From assembly GCA_903842595.1 (NCBI GenBank), contig CAIMMO010000153.1, positions 1-62,574 on the forward strand: DNA of 62,574 nucleotides. Reading direction: 5' to 3'. The notes under the pieces are model-generated. The model was not told the origin of the DNA, made no database searches, and saw nothing but the letters and a program-made list of their open reading frames with translations. Both the position numbers and the translations under genes were made by a program. Each line of letters starts with the position of its first letter. Position 1 is the stretch's first letter. Shown here piece by piece: positions 1 through 9,404 of the stretch. The DNA is from an uncultured Alphaproteobacteria bacterium (lineage in GTDB: Bacteria; Pseudomonadota; Alphaproteobacteria; Caulobacterales; Hyphomonadaceae).

Positions 1-936
1 CGCACGGATCTGTTCTTCCGTGCCGCCAAGCTCGCGCGCGACTGCAATGGCCGCCAGCGAGTTCTGCACATTGTGCCGTCCCGCCATCGGCAGCTGCAGG
101 CCGACCCAGCGCGTCTGATCCGTCTCGCCGCGCGAACGCAGTACGAGATCGAACACCGATCCGCCAGCTTCCGGCTTCACGTTCACGGCCCACAGGTCCG
201 ACTGTGGATTGAAGCCATAGGTGATTCGGCGCCGATCCGGGATGCGCGAGGCCAGCGCCTGCACTTCGGGATGGTCGGCGCACAGCACCGCGAAGCCATA
301 GAACGGCAGGTTCTCGACGAAGGTGTCGAAACCCTTCCGCAGCGCTTCCATCGAGCCGTAGTGATCCATGTGTTCGGGATCGATGTTGGTGACGATGCAG
401 ACGGTCGGGCGCAGCTTGGTGAAGGTGCCGTCGCTCTCATCGGCCTCCACCACCATCCACTCGCCCTGCCCGAGTTTCGCGTTCGAGGCATAGGCGTTGA
501 TGACGCCGCCATTGATCACTGTGGGGTCGAGGCCCACGCCGTCGAGCAGCGCCGCCACCATCGATGTCGTCGTCGTCTTGCCATGCGTACCGGCGATCGC
601 GACCGTCCACTTCAGCCGGATCAGCTCGGCCAGCATGTCGGCCCGGCGCACCACCGGAATGGCCCGCGCCCGCGCCGCATCGACTTCCGGATTGCCGCCC
701 TTGATCGCGGTCGAAATCACCAGCGCGCCAACGCCTTCGATGTTCTCGGCCTTGTGGCCGATCATGATCTTGGCGCCGCGCTGGGCCAGCCGATCCGTGT
801 TCGCGCTCGCCTTCATATCGGAGCCGGAAACCTGATAGCCAAGGTTGATCATCACCTCGGCGATGCCAGACATGCCGATGCCGCCAATGCCGACAAAATG
901 CACCGCGCCGACGTCGAAGGGGATTGTTCTACGCAT
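1..936 (-). CDS. murC: UDP-N-acetylmuramate--L-alanine ligase MurC (partial, C-terminus off the window)
   Basis: This cytoplasmic ATP-dependent ligase adds L-alanine to UDP-MurNAc, the first amino acid of the peptidoglycan stem. Translating the minus strand from the ATG at 936 gives [28 protein letters not shown], i.e. the N-terminal Rossmann glycine motif (GIGGIGMSG), then the Mur ligase ATP loop AGTHGKTTT near residue 120 and the DESDGTF and NIDPEH motifs. About 312 of an expected 460-480 residues are visible; the reading frame is open to base 1. It lies in the same orientation as the dcw cluster but is separated from murG by an opposite-strand gene, so it probably has its own promoter in 937-1127. 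Confidence 0.95.
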   Translation of the reverse strand, partial: MRRTIPFDVGAVHFVGIGGIGMSGIAEVMINLGYQVSGSDMKASANTDRLAQRGAKIMIGHKAENIEGVGALVISTAIKGGNPEVDAARARAIPVVRRADMLAELIRLKWTVAIAGTHGKTTTTSMVAALLDGVGLDPTVINGGVINAYASNAKLGQGEWMVVEADESDGTFTKLRPTVCIVTNIDPEHMDHYGSMEALRKGFDTFVENLPFYGFAVLCADHPEVQALASRIPDRRRITYGFNPQSDLWAVNVKPEAGGSVFDLVLRSRGETDQTRWVGLQLPMAGRHNVQNSLAAIAVARELGGTEEQIRA

Positions 937-1127
937 CTGGTGAGTGAGCCTGCAGCGGGGCCTGGGTCAAGCCCTGCGGTTTCTGGTCTCGGCTCCCGGC
1001 TGCGTCACTCGTGATCCACCCCGACCGAAGATGACCCAAGGGCGTCACGTGCAGCCTGGCCTGTGCCCGTCGCCAAGCATTCCCAGCCCGTGGTATAAAG
1101 CGGTTCCATGAATCACGGAGCCCAGCC

Positions 1128-1643
1128 ATGTCAGATTCGACACCTCGTGTTTCTGTGCGGACCATCCTTTCGGAAGAAGGACTCAGCCGGTCGGATGGCC
1201 ACAAAGGCGTCGACGCGGACAAAATCGCCAAGGGCTTGGCCGGCGCCGCCGGCATGTCTCAGGCCGAGTTTCTGGGCGCAATGCAGGGTGGAAAGGCGCT
1301 TGGCGAGGGCCTCGGTTTCGCGAACAAGAAACAGGTCACCCGGTCGAGTGCACAACCCTATGCCAGCGTGTTGAGGGCGATGGTTGTTACAATGACCAGC
1401 GGCCCGTCGGGCCTGTCCGCGGCCACCGACACCCGCGCTGGCGCGTATCTCGAAGGAATCCTACCCGGCGACATGCTGTCGAGCGCGGGAACAGTGTCCT
1501 TCGATGTCGTTGACCGCGGCGATCAGGGTACAGAAGTGGTTGGCGCAAGCGAGATCAAGGGTCAGGCGTTTGCCTGGGGCAAAGGCGAGCGCATGCTCAA
1601 CGACGTCATGAACAAGGCGGAACAGCTCGCGCGCCGATACTAA
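1128..1643 (+). CDS. hypothetical protein (171 aa) inserted between murG and murC
   Basis: I do not recognise this protein. It is 171 residues, without a signal peptide or clear membrane segment, rich in Gly/Ala/Ser, beginning MSDSTPRVSVRTILSEEG. A short stretch (GVDADKIAKGLAGAAGMSQ) looks helical. It is the only plus-strand gene inside the murG-murC interval: its end is 51 bases from the end of murG (convergent) and its start is 191 bases from the start of murC (divergent). The frame is open throughout and base composition resembles its neighbours, so a real gene is likely, but no function can be given. Confidence 0.6.
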   Translation: MSDSTPRVSVRTILSEEGLSRSDGHKGVDADKIAKGLAGAAGMSQAEFLGAMQGGKALGEGLGFANKKQVTRSSAQPYASVLRAMVVTMTSGPSGLSAATDTRAGAYLEGILPGDMLSSAGTVSFDVVDRGDQGTEVVGASEIKGQAFAWGKGERMLNDVMNKAEQLARRY

Positions 1644-1694
1644 CAAACGTCTTCTACTGGCGAATTCCCACCCTGCGGACGCAACAGCCTGAGC

Positions 1695-2822
1695 CTACCC
1701 CGCCCTCACGCCCGCAGCCTGCTCCGCAAGATCGGCCAGCTCCTTCGCCGCGTTTGGCCGGCCCAGTTGCCAGGCGGCGCGGGCGCGCGCCTTCAGCACG
1801 CCGGCATTGCTGATCCTTTCCAGCAGCAGGGGCGTGAAGGCTTCGACATTGAATTTCGGCTCGGGAACCACGTCGGCGGCGGCGCCGGTGACCATGCCTT
1901 CGGCGTTGGCGGTCTGGTGATCGTCCATCGCGATGCCGAGCGGGATGAGGATCGACGGCCGCCCCGCCACAGCGAGTTCCGTAACGGTCGATGCGCCCGC
2001 GCGCGCGATCACGAGGTGGGCTGCCGCCAGACGGTCCTGCATGTCGGAAAAGAAGGCTTCGACGGTCGCCTTCACGCCAGCGTCCTTGTAGACCGCGCGG
2101 ACAGCCTCCAGCTGCTCTTCCCGCGCCTGCTGAACCACATGCAGCCGCGCCTTCTGCGCCGCCGGGAGTCCAACGATCGCCTTGGGGATCACATCGCCGA
2201 ACAGCCGCGCGCCCTGGCTGCCGCCGGTGATCAGGAGGTTGAGCGGACCCGCATCGTCGAGGTCCGGATAAGGCCTTTCGCGCACCGCCTTGATCGGATT
2301 GCGCACCGGGTTGCCGACCACGCGCTTGGTCCCCTCCGCCCCGGGCGGCAGGCGGTCGAGCCGGTCGAATCCACATGCAACGAACTTAGCGCTTTTCGCG
2401 AACAGCCGGTTGACACGACCAAGCACCGAGTTCTGCTCGTGGATCACGATCGGCACGCCCATGGCGCGCGCGGCCGACAGCGAGGGATAGGACGGGTAGC
2501 CGCCGAACCCCGCAACGATCTTCGGCTTGGTCTTCTCGAAATTGCGGCGCGCCTCGGCCGTGCCCTTGCGCAGTTTCAGGGCGCTTGCCAACAGCTTATG
2601 CGGCAGCCTGGATCCGAACGTCGCCGCCTCGACCTGCAGACGCCAGTCGGCCGGAAAGTTGGTGGCATACTTTGCGCCGCGCTCGTCCGTCACCAGCGCC
2701 ACCGTCCAGCCACGCGCGTGCATCTCGTCGGCGAAGGCCTGGGCCGGAAACATGTGCCCGCCCGTGCCGCCTGCGGCGACCACGACGAGGGGTTTGGTAC
2801 CGGTTGACGGGGAAGACGTCAT
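1695..2822 (-). CDS. murG: UDP-N-acetylglucosamine--N-acetylmuramyl-(pentapeptide) pyrophosphoryl-undecaprenol N-acetylglucosamine transferase MurG
   Basis: MurG transfers GlcNAc from UDP-GlcNAc onto lipid I to form lipid II at the inner face of the membrane. The 375-residue product has the expected length. It has the N-terminal loop GGTGGHMFPA near residue 18, the GYPSYPSL segment, the second-domain glycine loop ITGGSQGARLFGD near 200, and the UDP-GlcNAc-binding region GASTVTELA. Its ATG overlaps the ftsW stop by 4 bases (ATGA), the usual coupling in dcw operons. It is the last gene of the contiguous cluster here because murC is displaced. Confidence 0.97.
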   Translation of the reverse strand: MTSSPSTGTKPLVVVAAGGTGGHMFPAQAFADEMHARGWTVALVTDERGAKYATNFPADWRLQVEAATFGSRLPHKLLASALKLRKGTAEARRNFEKTKPKIVAGFGGYPSYPSLSAARAMGVPIVIHEQNSVLGRVNRLFAKSAKFVACGFDRLDRLPPGAEGTKRVVGNPVRNPIKAVRERPYPDLDDAGPLNLLITGGSQGARLFGDVIPKAIVGLPAAQKARLHVVQQAREEQLEAVRAVYKDAGVKATVEAFFSDMQDRLAAAHLVIARAGASTVTELAVAGRPSILIPLGIAMDDHQTANAEGMVTGAAADVVPEPKFNVEAFTPLLLERISNAGVLKARARAAWQLGRPNAAKELADLAEQAAGVRAG

Positions 2823-3958
2823 ACGTGCCTCAGATGCGAAAGTGTGGATTCCGGCTGCCTGCGCGTGAGCGCCAGCGCAAGTCCGAGTGTTAGCGCCGAA
2901 CCGAGCAGCGACGATCCACCTGAGGAAACAAGCGGCAGCGTCATCCCCTTTGGCGGGATCAGCGACAGGTTCACCGACATGTTGACCGCGGCCTGCAGGC
3001 CAAAGATCGCATAAAGGCCAACGCCAGCGGCGCGCTGATAGATGTCGGCCTGCTTCGAGGCTTCCATGATGCCCTTGATTGCGATCACCGCGAAGATCAC
3101 GGTGAGCAGGACGAGCAGGATCAGCCCGAATTCCTCGCCCGCCACGGCATAGACGAAGTCGGTGTGCGCATCCGGCAGCACGCGCTTCACCGTGCCCTCG
3201 CCCGGCCCAACGCCGAACAGCCCGCCGCGCTCGATCGCCTGCCGCGCCTTGTCAATCTGGTAGGTGTCGTAGTCGGTGGGGTTGAGGAAGGAGTCGACGC
3301 GGAAGCGCACGTGCGGGATGATCGAATAGAGCAGCACGGGCAGGATCGTGCCAAGAACCGCGAAGACGCCCACCCATATCCATGGCAGGCCAGCCACGAA
3401 GAACACGATGACAAACGCCGCCGTCACAAGCGCAGACTGGCCGACATCAGGCTGCAGCAGCAACAGCCCCACCGTCACGGCGTAGAAGGCAAAGGCGATC
3501 GGCGCCCATGGCCCTGCCGGAAACTTGTCACGCTGCGCCAGCAGCCATGCCGTCAACACGACCAGTGCCGGCTTGATGATCTCGGATGGCTGGAAAGTGG
3601 TTCCCCACAATCTGATCCAGCGCGTCGCGCCCTTTGCCTCATGCCCGAAAAGCAGCAGCCCCGCCATCAGCAGGAAGCACAGCACGAACAGGGCAAGACA
3701 GACACGCCGCGCCCACACCGGATCGAGCAGGGACGAGCCGAGCAGGATGCCGATGGCGGCAAGGACAAACCCCGCCTGCCGGTAGACGAAGTGGAAGGGG
3801 TCCTCGATGTCCAGCTTGGCCGCCGCCGCCGGCCCCGCCGCGAGCGACAGCACGATGCCTGCGCCCAGCAGGATAAGCGCCGCGGCGATCAGACCCTTGT
3901 CGACCGTGCGCCACCATTCGGCGAGGGGCGATGTATCGGACCGCTTGAAGATCTGCAT
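2819..3958 (-). CDS. ftsW: peptidoglycan glycosyltransferase FtsW
   Basis: FtsW is the SEDS-family glycan polymerase of the divisome, working with FtsI (PBP3) at the septum. The 379-residue protein is strongly hydrophobic with about ten membrane segments. It carries the SEDS signature region GGLFGVGPGEG followed by LPDAHTDFVYAVAGEEFG, and the C-terminal LPLVSSGGSSL. It overlaps murG by 4 bases and begins 7 bases after the murD stop. Confidence 0.96.
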   Translation of the reverse strand: MQIFKRSDTSPLAEWWRTVDKGLIAAALILLGAGIVLSLAAGPAAAAKLDIEDPFHFVYRQAGFVLAAIGILLGSSLLDPVWARRVCLALFVLCFLLMAGLLLFGHEAKGATRWIRLWGTTFQPSEIIKPALVVLTAWLLAQRDKFPAGPWAPIAFAFYAVTVGLLLLQPDVGQSALVTAAFVIVFFVAGLPWIWVGVFAVLGTILPVLLYSIIPHVRFRVDSFLNPTDYDTYQIDKARQAIERGGLFGVGPGEGTVKRVLPDAHTDFVYAVAGEEFGLILLVLLTVIFAVIAIKGIMEASKQADIYQRAAGVGLYAIFGLQAAVNMSVNLSLIPPKGMTLPLVSSGGSSLLGSALTLGLALALTRRQPESTLSHLRHV

Positions 3959-3965
3959 CGCGGGC

Positions 3966-5384
3966 TCACGCCGGCTCGGTTGGCGAGCGGCGCTTCGCGA
4001 GCTTCACCGCTTCCTGCCGGAAGGCGAGACCGCGCTGCTCGAAGTCGCGGAACTGGTCGAAGCTCGCGCAGGCGGGCGAGAACAGGACGACAGCACCCTC
4101 GACGCCAGAGGCGCGCGCATCCTCGAATGCCTGTTGCACAGCGACGTCGATGGTGCGGCACTTCACATGGTCGAGCTTGCCCTCGAGCGCGCGCGCGAAG
4201 GCGTCGGTGGATTCACCGATCAGGTAAGCCTTGCGGACCATGCCGAACAGAGGAGCGAGGTCGTCGATGCCCTCTTCCTTCGGCCGGCCGCCGACAATCC
4301 ACCACGCATTCGGGAAAGCGCGGATCGCCTGCTCGGCTGCCTGGGCGTTGGTGGCTTTCGAATCGTTGACAAACCGCACGCCGTCGATGGCGCCGATATT
4401 CTCGAGCCTGTGCGGCAGCCCCGGGAAGGTATTGATCGCAGCAAGAATATCCGCCGGCTCAAGGCCCAGCGCGTGGCAGGCGGCATAGGCGGCCGCGATG
4501 TTCTGGTGGTTGTGGCGGCCGGGCAGCGCCTTGGCGCCGGCGACGCTGACGGGCTGTTCCGCACGTCCCGCGATGGAGTCCTGCAGCATGCCGTCGAGCA
4601 CGGCGACGCCGCGACCAAGGCCGTACTCAGCCGAGATCGGGATCACGCGGCGCAGACCCTCGCTGGTCAGCTGCGTCGACATGACCCCTGAACGCATGTC
4701 GTCAACGCCGATGATGGCGACATCGTCCGGACCCTGGTTGCGGAAAATGCGACGCTTGGCGCCGACATAGCCGTCCATGCCGCCATGACGTGAGAGATGG
4801 TCCGGCGAGATGTTCAGCATCACGGCGACGTCGCAGCGCAGGCTCTCGGCGAGGTCGAGCTGGTAACTCGACAGCTCCAGCACATAGATCGCCTCGGCGT
4901 GAAGCTTCTCGAGGTCGAGTACGCCCACGCCGATATTGCCGCCGACGCGAACATCCTTGCCGCACGTCTTCAGGATGTGGCCGATCAGCGCCGTAGTGGT
5001 CGACTTTCCGTTGGTGCCGGTGATGCCGACGATGCGCGGACGCTCGACCGAGCGGAACTCGTTCACAGCGCGGGCGAACAGCTCCATGTCGCCGATCACA
5101 GGAACGCCCACCATCTGCGCCATACGTACGAAGCGGTGCGGCTCGGGGAAGCGGAACGGAATGCCCGGCGACAGCACCAGCGCTGCGAATGTCTGCCAGT
5201 CGCGGCGGTTGAGATCGACCAGCGGTACGCCCGCGGCCTCAGCGGCCTTGCGCGAATTGTCGTTGTCGTCCCATGCGTAAACGCGGGCGCCGCCGGCCAT
5301 GAGGGCCTTGCACGTCGCGATGCCCGACCTGCCAAGGCCGAACACTGCCACGTCCTTTCCCTCGAATGTGCGGACCGGAATCAC
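3966..5384 (-). CDS. murD: UDP-N-acetylmuramoylalanine--D-glutamate ligase MurD
   Basis: MurD adds D-glutamate to UDP-MurNAc-L-Ala in the cytoplasm. The 472-residue product begins with a Rossmann-like segment (VAVFGLGRSGIATC), followed by the Mur ligase ATP-binding loop GITGTNGKSTTT, the NISPDHLSRH motif, the LPGRHNHQN motif and the C-terminal FVNDSKATN and VLFSPACASFDQF motifs typical of MurD. It sits between mraY and ftsW with gaps of 7 bases on each side, consistent with one transcript. Confidence 0.97.
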   Translation of the reverse strand: MIPVRTFEGKDVAVFGLGRSGIATCKALMAGGARVYAWDDNDNSRKAAEAAGVPLVDLNRRDWQTFAALVLSPGIPFRFPEPHRFVRMAQMVGVPVIGDMELFARAVNEFRSVERPRIVGITGTNGKSTTTALIGHILKTCGKDVRVGGNIGVGVLDLEKLHAEAIYVLELSSYQLDLAESLRCDVAVMLNISPDHLSRHGGMDGYVGAKRRIFRNQGPDDVAIIGVDDMRSGVMSTQLTSEGLRRVIPISAEYGLGRGVAVLDGMLQDSIAGRAEQPVSVAGAKALPGRHNHQNIAAAYAACHALGLEPADILAAINTFPGLPHRLENIGAIDGVRFVNDSKATNAQAAEQAIRAFPNAWWIVGGRPKEEGIDDLAPLFGMVRKAYLIGESTDAFARALEGKLDHVKCRTIDVAVQQAFEDARASGVEGAVVLFSPACASFDQFRDFEQRGLAFRQEAVKLAKRRSPTEPA

Positions 5385-5391
5385 CTGTGTC

Positions 5392-6522
5392 TCACCTCAG
5401 ACGCAGGGTTGCGAGGCCGGCCAGAGCCAGCAGGAAGGCAATGATCCAGAAGCGGATGACGACGGTCGGCTCCGACCAGCCCAGCTTCTCGAAATGATGG
5501 TGCACCGGCGCCATCTTGAAGAAGCGCTTTCCGGTCGCCTTGAAGTAGACAACCTGGATGATGACTGACAACGCCTCGAACAGGAACAAGCCGCCGACGA
5601 TCGCCAGAACGATCTCGTGCTTCACGCACACCGCCATCGCGCCGAGGCATCCGCCCAGCGCCAGCGATCCGGTGTCGCCCATGAAGATCTTCGCCGGCGG
5701 AGCATTGTACCAGAGAAAGCCGAGCCCGCCGCCAAGTAGCGAGCCCATCACGACAGAGAGTTCCGCCGTGCCGGGCGTGGGTGACAACAGCAAGTAGTCA
5801 GCGAAGCGCGGCGTTCCGGTCGCGTAGGCGATAAAGCCAAATGTTGCGCCAGCGATCATCACCGGCCCAATAGCGAGACCGTCAAGACCGTCGGTGAAGT
5901 TCACGGCGTTCCCCGCACCCACGATCACGAACGCGCCGAAGGCGATGAAGCCATAGATCGTAAGGTCGAACATGAAGTCTTTCAGGAAGGGCAGCGCAAG
6001 ACCTGTCGCGAAACCATCCTGCGGCGCGACCGCCAGGGTGCCGGCGGCAAGCGCTGCATCGGTCGTCGCCTGCGCATAGACGGAGATCCACCACACCGCG
6101 ATGCCGGCGATGACGAACTCCATCAGCAGCCTGACTTTCCCCGAGAGCCCGGCCGTGCCTTTTTTCGTCACCTTCTGGTAGTCATCAATGAAGCCGACGA
6201 AACAGAACCCCACGGTCACGAACAGCACGATCCAGATGTACTGGTTGGTGAGGTCGGCCCACAGCAGCGTGCCCGACAGGATCCCGAACAGGATGAGGAA
6301 GCCGCCCATGGTGGGCGTGCCTTTCTTGGCCTGGTGGCTTTCGGGGCCATCGGTGCGGATGGGCTGGCCCTTGCCCTGCTTCTTCCGCAGCCAGAGGATC
6401 ATCGGATAGCCGAACAGCATGGTTAGGATCAACCCGGTCGTCAGGCCGAGCGCGACGCGGAACGTCACGAAGCTGAACAGGTTCAGCTCGCCCGTATAGG
6501 GCGAAAGGAGATGGTAAAGCAT
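5392..6522 (-). CDS. mraY: phospho-N-acetylmuramoyl-pentapeptide-transferase MraY
   Basis: MraY makes lipid I by transferring phospho-MurNAc-pentapeptide to undecaprenyl phosphate in the inner membrane. The 376-residue multi-span protein has the DDYQKV motif, the [13 protein letters not shown] motif holding catalytic aspartates, the [13 protein letters not shown] segment and the HHHFEKLGW histidine motif. Gene order murF-mraY-murD is canonical and the murF stop is one base from the mraY ATG. Confidence 0.97.
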   Translation of the reverse strand: MLYHLLSPYTGELNLFSFVTFRVALGLTTGLILTMLFGYPMILWLRKKQGKGQPIRTDGPESHQAKKGTPTMGGFLILFGILSGTLLWADLTNQYIWIVLFVTVGFCFVGFIDDYQKVTKKGTAGLSGKVRLLMEFVIAGIAVWWISVYAQATTDAALAAGTLAVAPQDGFATGLALPFLKDFMFDLTIYGFIAFGAFVIVGAGNAVNFTDGLDGLAIGPVMIAGATFGFIAYATGTPRFADYLLLSPTPGTAELSVVMGSLLGGGLGFLWYNAPPAKIFMGDTGSLALGGCLGAMAVCVKHEIVLAIVGGLFLFEALSVIIQVVYFKATGKRFFKMAPVHHHFEKLGWSEPTVVIRFWIIAFLLALAGLATLRLR

Positions 6523-6523
6523 G

Positions 6524-7960
6524 CTACGCCCCTGACGCGTTCTGCGGTTTGGCGGCGGCGCTTTCGCTCATCTGCCTGAGCGCCGTTCCTACACGCGCCA
6601 TGCCGGACGCATTCGAGCCTTTGATCAAGACGGCGTCCCCCTCTTCTAACCAGCTTTTGACCTGCGCGGCAGCTTCTGCCGGACCTGTGACATGTTCGAC
6701 CCGGATTGACGGCGCTCGCGATTTCAGCGCGTCCGCCAGATACTTCATCTCGGCTCCAGACAGCACCGCATGCGAAACGTTCGCGGCGATGATCGCATCG
6801 GCCAATGCTGCATGAAGCGCGGCAGAGCCCTCGCCGAGTTCGCGCATTTCGCCAAGTGCAACGATGCGGCGGCCCGGCCTGCGCCCGAAGCCTTCGATGG
6901 CCGCGCGCATGGATTCAGGGTTTGCATTGTAGGCGTCATCCACCAGCGTCACTTCGCCACCCTGCGGCAGCTCAAGTATCTCCGCCACACCTCGCCCCGC
7001 AGGCGGCGCATAGCCTGAAAGCGCCTCGGCTGCATCGCTCGCCGGCACGCCGGACAGAACAGCGGCGAGAAGCGCCATCGAGGCATTGCCGGCCCAGTGT
7101 TCGCCCACTGCGTTGAGGCTGACGCTCACAATCTCGCCCATCACGTCGATCTCGACGCGCGAGGCAAAGCCGTCGGTCTCATAACGCAGCGGCGTCGCCG
7201 CACGCGGGCCCGCGGCTCCGCCATAGGTGTAAAGCCTTGCCGTCGGCTGCAGCTGCAATGCCGCCGCACGCAGGCGGCCATGGAACTTGTCTTCGGCCGG
7301 CAGGATGGCCGCACCGCCATCCTGCAGGCCGGCAAAGATCTGCGACTTCTCGTCCGCCACGCCCTCGATCGAGCCCATACCCTGCAGATGCGCGGGAGCA
7401 ATCCGTGTGATCATGGCCACATGTGGGCGCACCATGGCTGAACGCGGCGCGATCTCGCCTGGCGTGTTCATGCCGATCTCGAAGATCGCCCGCTCGGTCT
7501 CGCGCGGCATGCGGGCGAGCGTCAACGGCACGCCCCAGTGATTGTTGAATGACTTGTCCGACCAATGCGCTCTGCCCGCTGCGCGATAGATGCGCGCCAG
7601 CATCTCCTTGACGCTTGTCTTGCCCACCGAGCCCGTCACCGCCGCGCAGACCGCGTCCGTTCTTGCGCGCGCGGCGAGCCCCATCCGCTCCAGCGCCGGC
7701 AGCACATCATCCACCAGCAGGCCCGGATGGCCTCCCAGCACGTCGCGCGACACGAACGCCGCCTCAGCGCCTGCCGCGAACGCGTTGGCAACAAAGTCAT
7801 GCCCGTCGCGCACATCGGTCAGCGCCACGAAGAGATTGCCCGGCTGCAGCGAGCGTGTGTCGATCGACACGCCATTCACAGCCCACGTCCCGAACGCCTT
7901 GCCGCCCGTCGCGGCGGCGGCCTCATTGGAGGTCCAGAGGGGAGACGGGGCGTCAACCAT
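6524..7960 (-). CDS. murF: UDP-N-acetylmuramoyl-tripeptide--D-alanyl-D-alanine ligase MurF
   Basis: MurF attaches D-Ala-D-Ala to the UDP-MurNAc-tripeptide, finishing the cytoplasmic precursor. The product has the ATP loop [15 protein letters not shown], the [10 protein letters not shown] segment and the [11 protein letters not shown] motif. The open frame starts at 7975, but I prefer the ATG at 7960 (MVDAPSPLW, 478 aa) because a G-rich ribosome-binding stretch precedes it and the overlap with murE falls to 8 bases. Either start is possible. Confidence 0.94.
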   Translation of the reverse strand: MVDAPSPLWTSNEAAAATGGKAFGTWAVNGVSIDTRSLQPGNLFVALTDVRDGHDFVANAFAAGAEAAFVSRDVLGGHPGLLVDDVLPALERMGLAARARTDAVCAAVTGSVGKTSVKEMLARIYRAAGRAHWSDKSFNNHWGVPLTLARMPRETERAIFEIGMNTPGEIAPRSAMVRPHVAMITRIAPAHLQGMGSIEGVADEKSQIFAGLQDGGAAILPAEDKFHGRLRAAALQLQPTARLYTYGGAAGPRAATPLRYETDGFASRVEIDVMGEIVSVSLNAVGEHWAGNASMALLAAVLSGVPASDAAEALSGYAPPAGRGVAEILELPQGGEVTLVDDAYNANPESMRAAIEGFGRRPGRRIVALGEMRELGEGSAALHAALADAIIAANVSHAVLSGAEMKYLADALKSRAPSIRVEHVTGPAEAAAQVKSWLEEGDAVLIKGSNASGMARVGTALRQMSESAAAKPQNASGA

Positions 7961-9404
7961 GCGTCCCCCCCACATCCTTCAGCGCGTCGCGGGCAACGTC
8001 GAAATCGGAGAACGGGATCGTAACGCCCTTCACGATCTGTCCGGTCTCGTGGCCCTTGCCCGCGATCACCAGTGCATCGCCTGGCTTGAGACGGCGCACG
8101 CCTTCCTGGATCGCAGACGCCCTGTCGCCGATTTCGCTGGCGTCCGGAGCACCCTTGCAGATCGCAGCGCGGATCGCCGCAGGCTCTTCAGAACGCGGAT
8201 TGTCGTCCGTGACGATCACCTCGTCTGCAAGACGCCGCGCAACATCGCCCATGATCGGCCTCTTGGTCGCGTCGCGATCGCCGCCACAGCCGAACACAAC
8301 AATCAGCTTGCCCCTCACATGCGGTCGCGCCGCGCGCAGCAACACGTTGAGCCCGTCAGGCGTATGGGCGTAGTCGACAAACACCGGCGCCTTGCCCGCC
8401 GTCTGGCCAACAAGCTCGAGTCGGCCATGCACGCCCTTTAGCTGGGTCAACCCGTCAAGGACCGCGTGCACATCATCGCCCAGCGCCATCGCGATGCCGG
8501 CCGCGCACAGGGCGTTCAGCGCCTGGAACTCGCCGATCAGCGGCAGGTGAACTTTGCGTTCATTGCCAGCGCTCGGCCCGCCGCCCCACTGGATGACGAG
8601 GTCCTGCCCTGTGCCGCGCGGCAGTGCCTCAGAGATACGCAGATCACGACCGCGCCAGCCGACGGTGAATGTCCTGAGTCCCGCCTTCTGCGCGACCGCC
8701 TCGAACCTTTCCAGCTCAGGGCTGTCCGCATTGATCACCGCAGGCGCGCCCGCCGGAAGCAGTTCCGAGAACAGCTTCATCTTTGCGCGGCGGTAGTCGT
8801 CGAAGTCGGCATGGTAGTCGAGATGGTCCTGCGTGAGGTTGGTGAACGCTCCGGCCGCCAGCTTCACGCCATGCAGGCGGTACTGCGAGAGGCCGTGGCT
8901 GGACGCCTCCATCGCCGCGTGCGTCACGCCTTCCTTCGCCAGTTTCTCAAGCGTGTCGTGAATGGCGACTGGGTCCGGCGTCGTGTGACCGAGATCGACC
9001 ACGCCCGAAGGACCGATGGCGCCCAGCGTGCCCATTGACGCCGCCTTGCGGCCCATGCTCGCCCAGATCTGGCGGAGGAAATCGACCGTCGAGCTTTTGC
9101 CGTTCGTGCCGGTCACCGCTGCGACGATTCCCGGCTGCAGGGGATGGAAAGCCGCCGCCGCATTCGCCAGCGTCAGGCGCGGCTCGACCGTCTTCACAGC
9201 AGGCACGGCCCATTCGCCCGGACGATCATCGGTGAGGATAGCAACCGCACCGGCCTTGATCGCCGAGTCGATATACTCGCGGCCATCCTTCGCTACGCCA
9301 TGCAGCGCCGCAAACAGATAGCCCGGCCGCACCTTGCGGCTGTCGGCCGTGATGCCGGTGATCTCCAGCGCAGTTGCGCCCGGGATAAGGGTGTCGAGTC
9401 TCAT
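7953..9404 (-). CDS. murE: UDP-N-acetylmuramoyl-L-alanyl-D-glutamate--2,6-diaminopimelate ligase MurE
   Basis: MurE adds the third stem residue. The 483-residue protein has the ATP loop AVTGTNGKSSTVDFL, the NLTQDHLDYH motif and VDYAHTPDGL. The substrate-determining motif reads DNPRSEE; DNPR is the form known for meso-diaminopimelate-adding enzymes, so the cell wall should be DAP type, as expected for a Gram-negative organism. The start overlaps the ftsI stop by 4 bases and its end overlaps murF. Confidence 0.96.
   Translation of the reverse strand: MRLDTLIPGATALEITGITADSRKVRPGYLFAALHGVAKDGREYIDSAIKAGAVAILTDDRPGEWAVPAVKTVEPRLTLANAAAAFHPLQPGIVAAVTGTNGKSSTVDFLRQIWASMGRKAASMGTLGAIGPSGVVDLGHTTPDPVAIHDTLEKLAKEGVTHAAMEASSHGLSQYRLHGVKLAAGAFTNLTQDHLDYHADFDDYRRAKMKLFSELLPAGAPAVINADSPELERFEAVAQKAGLRTFTVGWRGRDLRISEALPRGTGQDLVIQWGGGPSAGNERKVHLPLIGEFQALNALCAAGIAMALGDDVHAVLDGLTQLKGVHGRLELVGQTAGKAPVFVDYAHTPDGLNVLLRAARPHVRGKLIVVFGCGGDRDATKRPIMGDVARRLADEVIVTDDNPRSEEPAAIRAAICKGAPDASEIGDRASAIQEGVRRLKPGDALVIAGKGHETGQIVKGVTIPFSDFDVARDALKDVGGTHG

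Noticed and set aside
1767-2807. Long plus-strand frame antisense to murG
   Set aside because: Low-complexity Arg/His/Gly-rich translation typical of high-GC shadow frames; murG is certain. Similar shadows over ftsW, murD, ACAD, PurL and the ABC gene were rejected for the same reason.
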